Shown here: positions 57,886 to 64,000 of the stretch, one piece after another | How positions within the stretch are numbered: position 1 is the first letter of the stretch | Layout: the number at the start of each line of letters is the position of its first letter | Assembly (NCBI GenBank): GCA_031772625.1 | Contig: CM062804.1 | Span: forward strand, 277,902,598 to 277,966,597 | Length of the DNA: 64,000 nucleotides | Direction: 5' to 3' | Source: Pinus tabuliformis | Lineage: Eukaryota; Streptophyta; Pinopsida; Pinales; Pinaceae | The notes under the pieces: model-generated | Database searches by the model: none | Told to the model about the DNA's origin: nothing | What the model saw: the letters and a program-made list of their open reading frames with translations, nothing else | Made by a program: the position numbers and the translations under genes

Positions 57886-58914
57886 AACACTACATAACTT
57901 TTTATTCATATTAGTTATGTAATCCATGTTTTCCATTAGGTTTTCTAACCTATCAATTTAATTAGATGGATTATTTTATCTACCCATATTTTTCATTTAT
58001 ATTCATGAGTAATTTGAATTTTATATTGTTTTGAACATGTGGGTTTTTTGGGATCTCAATACACCTAGACTCTCCACATCTATATACTATATATTAGTCA
58101 CTCGTAGGAACTATATCCTTATACATAATATTATCACTCCACAATTTCCTATGGTTGTAATAGAAATCCAGAGCTAACCACAAAACCACTTGTAAGATTA
58201 GAAGCTAGCCCTTCTATATTCAAAGAGGGATCTCTATATTGGATTTAGATTTGCTTTTTTTCAGATTTTAGGCTAGTTATTAGGTTCATAGTGTGGTTCT
58301 TTCAAAGTTTTGGTCGAAACTGTAAGGAAAGTCCAATGGAGAATGGTGTCATAAGTCTTAGGGTGACCAAATACATGAATGTCAGAATAGATGTAACAGG
58401 GAAAGGTAGGCAGGATTTTGGACCTTTAGAGCATTTATGGAATGAAGGGGAGGAAGATATTTAGATTCATTTAAACATAGATCATTTTGGAACGAATTGT
58501 ATATTTAATCTCAATTTGAAAACACAGCTATTGTTTATAAGCCAGAGCAGAGTGTAATTAAACAAGTTCAACCCTTAATTTTCTTTAAACAATACATATA
58601 GGAAAAAATTATGGATAAACTGAGAAATAACAATTACAGAAGGGGGAAACCATAACCAATTTTCCTGACACATGAATCTTAGAACGAATTTTTGTATTAA
58701 ATAAATGATCACTTTAGCTCAGTACAGAACTTTACATCAAAGATTTGCTTTCTCGGTATAAGTTCCAACCCTTTGTACTTAAAATTGTGAAGTATTTATA
58801 CAAAAATTATCAAAATATATTGATTTGAAATATCAATATTTTCCTTACAAAATATCCTAAAAGGCTATTTACAAAAATAGTACAGAAATTTAGGCAAATA
58901 AAATTGTTGTAGCT
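57886..58914. other. Copy B of the LINE 3' flank
   Basis: Carries the target-duplication word aacactacataac and then matches 25389-26399. No gene is seen. Confidence 0.6.
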
Positions 58915-60655
58915 CTTGCACTACCTTTGAGGATTCTGGTGCTCACTTGGCCGGAAAAATTGTTGCTATGTTGTTGAAGATGAACACCTATTTTAGTCAA
59001 GCAACTGGCATAGTTGATCCCATCTATCTTCATCTAAGGTGGATAATTTGATTAAATTCCTGTAGCTTTCATCCACCTGGTTGTATTTCTGGAAGGTGGG
59101 ATTAATTACAAACAAAAATTTTTATCTCATTTTTGATAAGTAAATTGAATTTTAAACCCTCCATGAATTCTTTTCATGGGAGGGTTCCCTTGATGGTAGA
59201 AAATTTTGACTTATCTCTGGCTATGGAGTATAACTTTTGCTGATAATCATCTAACTAAACCAGCTTATCTCCAATTCCTTTCAAACCTTGCAACCCATTT
59301 TGATTCAGTGCATTAAACTTTCTGTGAAACTTCTAAATGTTTTCCTCCAAGTTAAGGCACTTTTTGTATAATTGTAACATCAATTTACTTTTTTTAGGGA
59401 CTCTTCTGACTTCAAGGATTGTCTCTGTCCTTTATGCAATCTCAAATTACTCTAATTCCACCTTTGTATTTGAATTTAGAACCCTTATTAGTGCAGTGGC
59501 TTCACCTAGTTTTTGTCCCAAACATTCTTTTATTTCTTCAATAACTCTTTTTTATTTCTGCACTAATTCCTCCAGCTCGAAAATTATTTCAATGGAAGGC
59601 TAAATTTCTTCATTTATTTCCACAAAAATGTTCTCCTTCGCCCGTGCAATTCTCTAGACCATGGAAAATTCATTTTCCAGCTGATCAATTCTCTAGGTTA
59701 ACCTATGAATCTTTTGCAGATGTGCCATGTACACATTGTCAATCTTTAATTTATGTTCTTGGAGATTGTGTATTTGAGCTTTCACCTTTTAAATCACCTG
59801 CCTTGTGATAGACAGGTCCTCCACAACTTTGAATAGCTCTCCTGATGATTTTGTAGTTTTTCCCTCAACTATGATGGTTGTTGAAGCTCCTACTATCAAT
59901 GTACCTGCAATCAAAACTACTATGAGTGGAATGACTTCTAAATCTATTGAATGTTCTTTCTCCTCTAGCAGTTTTTCCATTTGAGTCTCCATCTCTTTAA
60001 TTTTCCCATTCTATTCAATGATAATCTTGAACATGTCTTCTTTCTCTTTCTCTGGTTGCCCAACTTCCTTGGTCTATGAATCTTCAGTGAGTGGAAGCTT
60101 CAATTTCTTCTTTAGATCTGCAATGTCAACATTTTTTCTTTTAATTATTTCCTCTGTGGCTTTAACATTACTGGGATTGTATCCCAGTTTGATTATTATA
60201 TCCTATAAACACTTAATATTAGTGTCTTTAGCTACAAAAGATATATTTTCTAGTTTGAGTTGGGATTGAATGTTGTTGACTGAAGCTTTCAGCTTGGAAG
60301 CTTCCATTGCTAAGTTTGTCAAGGTTGAATACAAAATCTCACCTTTTTTTTGTGTAATTCCATCTGAGAAATGGGATGGATTTGATCAACATTGTAAGAA
60401 AAAATATATCTCTTTTAATCATTCGGTTCTTGGGAAAAGGAACGTGGGCCCCAGAGGAAGGTTATCTACATCTTTCATTTCTTTGTGTCAAACGCAGAGA
60501 GAATCCTATATTGTGAGGATGTTTTCTATTTCCAAAATTGAGAATACGTGGTGGCTTTTAGGAGTTCATTTTTCTTCTTAATTTCCTTATACTTGGAAAA
60601 TATACTTGGTTAAGCTTGCTTAAGAATCAATTCTCCCAAATGAGACGTGTCCAGT
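58915..60655 (-). pseudogene. C-terminal half of the decayed minus-strand coding sequence, copy B
   Basis: Matches 26400-28119. A minus-strand frame at 59789-59992 (METQMEKLLEEKEHSIDLEV...) is longer here than in copy A, because copy A has a stop where copy B reads Glu. Copy B also has a 28-bp segment near 59409 absent from copy A. It ends at the same CCAGT. Confidence 0.6.
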
Positions 60656-62791
60656 TGATGAGCCTCATAAATGGGTAATTATATGGGATTAGTTTACCTC
60701 CTAACCTAGTCAAATCAACCATTCTCTTAGCTTATTGTATTATTCTCCGATTATATTTATGCTTATAGTGTGAGTTGAGTTAGTTATGATGCCATGTGGT
60801 CTAATATGTGTCTAATGCAGATTATTGATGAATTTTGTGGTCAAAGTCAAGGATCCATTGGAAAAATGGTAGCAATAAATTGAAGTGGACAAAGGAGAGG
60901 ACGTATAGGAGGGAATCCCCCTCATTTATTACTCCTCACTTCCAATTCCCCTTCATTCAGCTCAGAGTACAAGCAGCCAAGTCATGCACTAGAAGGCAGT
61001 CAAGAAAGTGAAGGATGACTGATGATTATCTCGAGTTTTGGGATCCAAGCCTCCCTGATTTTAAGGAATTTGTTGGTAGCTTCATTTGTATAAGTAGAGA
61101 GGCCTATGGCCTCACCAGGGTCATATTTTTGTTGGATTTTTGTTGTAGTTTTGATTATGTCAACCTTGCTAAACTTCAACCTTGTTATCTTGATAGTTCA
61201 TGTAATCTTTCTATTGTTTTGAGGATAAAGATGGAATCCTTTTTCAGTTAGCACTGAGTTACCTCATAGGGCTAAAGATCTTGGGTTAAGGCCAAATCTA
61301 AGTAGCCAAGCTCCTTTTTTCTTATATTTGTATGTTTCATTTCAGTTTGTAGATTAGGTTACTGTTAGATGCATTTCTTTTATGTTTAAGAATAGGTTTC
61401 TTTTGATGATTCAGTAGGTTGCTTCCATTTGTGCTTTCTATAGAAAGTTAAGCAGTGATAAATAAAACATCCAAAAGGCTAGCAATAGTGCCTTAGCCTC
61501 TCTTCCTCCCATTGAGACAATGGTTTGAGGCAAAGACCCTCTTGCTGCCCCAAAAACACAAATTTTCCTCATTCATAGGCCTTCTAGTGTTTGCAACTTT
61601 TCAGCTGGTTAATAGTCTAGTTTTTATTTGCTTCAGAACTTCTTCATCATGATCACTTATTTATTTACAATAGTCCTCTTTTATGCTTTCCTTTCCTGTA
61701 GTATTTATCAACATTTCCTTTCATAGATCATAGTTTATTTTGATGTAAAAACTCTATTTTTTAAGATGCACTTATTTCATTGCTTGCTTAATCTCATTGG
61801 TTGATTGTCAGTTATTTATGAAACATATATCTTCTAGCAGTAGGCCAACCTATCAACCATCCCATCCTCCATCTGATCCATGCCCTATAGGTTGCCCAAG
61901 TCTCCCCTCAACTTTGCCTTAGTTTACTGCATTTTCCATAGAATTTCTTCCTCTCTCCTTGAGCAAATCCAATCATCTTTCTCTCTCCTAATGATTCTTG
62001 GTAGACCCTAGGTGACCTAACACCTCATTCCAACCTTCATTCACATTTTCCACCCACTATCACACCTTCAAAATAGTGAAAAATGCCCTCGGCCTCCTCC
62101 TGTAGGCCTGCTGTAGAATGTTGTTTTTCCTCCTGTAGATTTCCTGTGTCCTCTTGTAGATTTTCCTGTAGGCTTTCTTTTGAAGGCCGAGTTTTGGAAA
62201 AGCATCCAAAAGGTCACTTGAAACCGCCTAGGACCCATCCACACCATCCTACATCCCCTCAAGTTGCAAAATCGCCCTTTAATGCCACCTATTCGCTGCC
62301 ACATTCAGAAACAAATAAAGTACATGCATGCCAAATTCACATAAAAATACATAAAAATCCAAAAAGATGTTTTTTGCTCACTTTCTTCCAGAAATAGATT
62401 AGTTAGATGTTTTTTACTTCCTTGAGTAGGTAATGGCATTCTTTTCATAGCTTTCATAGTGCTTTCTGCAAAAGTAGGATTAGTTGGTTAATTAGGATTT
62501 ACTTGGTTTGCTTTGCATTTCAGTCTTCCTTTCTGCAAGTAGAATAACATTTGTAGAGTAATCTTTCTTTTTCCTTTCATCGCATATAGATCTTCTTCTG
62601 GAATATATAGAAGTTTGCTTGAGCTCCTTGTAATCTTGCACCGGCTGACCAAGTGTCAACCTGCAGTAAGAACTAGTACTTGTGCATATAGCACCATCGC
62701 TTCCAAGTTTGTTACGAACTATCGGGTTGATAAGAGTAAAGTAGGTAGCCCAGGAGTTGCAGCATTATTACTACAATACTAGTGCTCACCA
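60656..62791 (+). repeat. 5' LTR of the Gypsy element, copy B
   Basis: Starts TGATGAGCC after CCAGT and ends CTCACCA. It has the same length as copy A (2136 bp) with about 23 differences counted by eye. Confidence 0.9.
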
Positions 62792-63156
62792 CCTTTTTGC
62801 ATCATTTCAGGGAAGCATCAGAGTATGCTGTGATTACTGCTTTCTTCTATTTTCTATTGCAACATCCCGCTAATAGTTTATTTCAACAAAAGTAGAATAG
62901 TCGTTTCCTTTCTTTTAGTTCTGCATTTCTTTTGCTTTCCTTTTCAATTTTGCAATTTCCATTTCAGAAAAGTAGATTAGTCATTTCCTTTCTTTCAGTT
63001 CTGCATTTCCTTGCTTTCCTCTTCAATTCTGCAAATTTCATTTCAGCAAGTTCATTTCAGTTAGTTGCAATTTATTTTGTTCAATCAATTTCAGTTTTGC
63101 AGGTACTATCAGTGTGGGGAAAAAGAAAGAAAAACCAACCAAAAATATTTCATTTC

Positions 63157-64000
63157 ATGCCTCATAGGAATAGAGATAACTCAGGAAAAGTTTTGCCCAA
63201 CACCCCCACTGCTTCACACAGCCAACCTTCTCTCTTTTTCGGTGGCTGCAATGAAGAACAACCCTTACATGAATAGCCAGATATATTTGAAGAACCTATA
63301 GGGGAAGAGGAAGAAGAAAACATTCCTTTGGAGCCAATGGCTCAACACAAAAATGCTAGGGGGAATGGAGAGAGAATAGAGGGTACTTTTCCCATTCAGG
63401 AGACCAATGGGGACACCAAAATGAAGAATATAAGCCCTTCCGTCCTACCTCATTTCCATGGTCTGACTACAGAAGATCCTGACACCTTTTTGTTTGATTT
63501 TTTTGTTATCTGTCGAACCTATGACTATGAAAAAGATGAGAAAATGTTGAAACTATTCCCTTCTACTCTCAAGGATGCAGCATTGCGCTGGTTCATGGGA
63601 TTACCTGGCAATAGTATCATAACTTGGGCTCAGATGCAGCAAGCCTTTAACAACAAGTATTGAGACTATTGTAGGTCAAAATATACTAAAGAAGAAAATT
63701 TCCGAATGACTATAGGAAGTGATGGGTCCCTGGAAGGCTATGAAGAGAGGTTCCAGCTTAGTTATAAAAGGGTTGGGTGTACACTTGACCCTGAGTCTCT
63801 GAAGATGGTCCTTCTAAGGGGAATTCAGGAAGATCTTTTAGACACCCTCCATCTACTGGCCGGGGGAGACATCTACCAATTGTCCTATGAAGACATAAAC
63901 ACTATTTTTAGGAACCATTCTATAGTAGCCAGAAAGAAAGGTAGGGGGAGCCAACCCATAGCTAATACCTCTTCCTCTAACTCGTCCATTAAAGGGGAAA
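63157..64000 (+). pseudogene. Gypsy gag, copy B, cut by the window end
   Basis: ATG 63157, same frame and same stops as copy A (after NEEQPLHE and after NNKY). The core block from 63328 is almost identical to copy A; I noticed VTTW versus IITW. The window ends in the Ser-rich linker before the knuckle, so nothing can be said about pol, the nested element or rbcL in this copy. Confidence 0.85.

Larger units (their letters stand above)
52916..64000 (+). repeat. Copy B of a large direct duplication (copy A at 20403-31465)
   Basis: Collinear with 20403-31465 at an offset of 32513 at the left end and 32535 at the right end. It covers the LINE from within ORF2, the LINE 3' target duplication and flank, the decayed minus-strand gene, the CCAGT site, the Gypsy 5' LTR and gag. 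By eye the divergence is about 3% in the LINE, 2-3% in the flank and about 1% in the LTR and gag. Copy B has a 28-bp segment near 59409 that copy A lacks. It continues past the window end, so its right limit is unknown. It could be a tandem duplication with a unit of about 32.5 kb or a shorter dispersed copy. Confidence 0.92.

Overview
The window looks like nuclear DNA of a plant with a large, repeat-rich genome, most likely a gymnosperm. It is AT-rich and holds no intact host gene. It is filled with decayed LTR retrotransposons, two copies of a plant L1-type LINE, a SINE and long (TA)n tracts. The one fragment that helps with lineage is a piece of plastid rbcL. Its residues GEETQF and VTNLFTS fit conifer RbcL better than angiosperm RbcL; this is from memory and is only a suggestion.

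Region by region. (1) 1-17910 is non-coding. It holds a tRNA-derived SINE with 17-bp target duplications, an old 9.6-kb LTR element (3495-13065, tRNA-iMet-like PBS, polypurine tract), a 756-bp tandem duplication, and a diverged repeat family tied to (TA)n tracts on both sides of the LTR element. (2) 17929-25370 is a full-length LINE with an 18-bp target duplication: ORF1 (CCHC knuckle), ORF2 (endonuclease, RT, RNase H) and an unexpected third open frame. (3) 26400-28119 and 50733-52333 are two halves of a decayed minus-strand coding sequence of unknown family, split by the next element. (4) 28120-50727 is a 22.6-kb Ty3/Gypsy element (Athila/Tat-like) with 2.1-kb LTRs, target duplication CCAGT, gag-pro-RT-RNase H-IN, and a long extra frame after pol. 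Two foreign pieces sit in it: a reverse-oriented gag-protease-only LTR element inside RT (33471-41243, target duplication ATGGG), and a ~0.6-kb rbcL piece inside the end of integrase (about 43601-44210). (5) 52916-64000 repeats 20403-31465 in direct orientation, about 32.5 kb downstream. It carries the LINE 3' part, the LINE 3' flank, the decayed minus-strand gene, the Gypsy 5' LTR and the start of gag, at about 1-3% divergence by eye, and runs off the window end.

Inferred history: LINE and Gypsy insertions came first, and the Gypsy LTRs differ by about 6-7%. The nested element and the rbcL piece then landed in the Gypsy element, and a segment of at least 11 kb was later duplicated. Copy B ends before the nested element and rbcL, so the window does not show whether it carries them. 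Nothing here looks able to make a functional product; many in-frame stops look like C-to-T deamination of methylated cytosines. The parts worth a second look are the rbcL capture, the duplication junction at about 52916, the extra reading frames and the split unknown gene.
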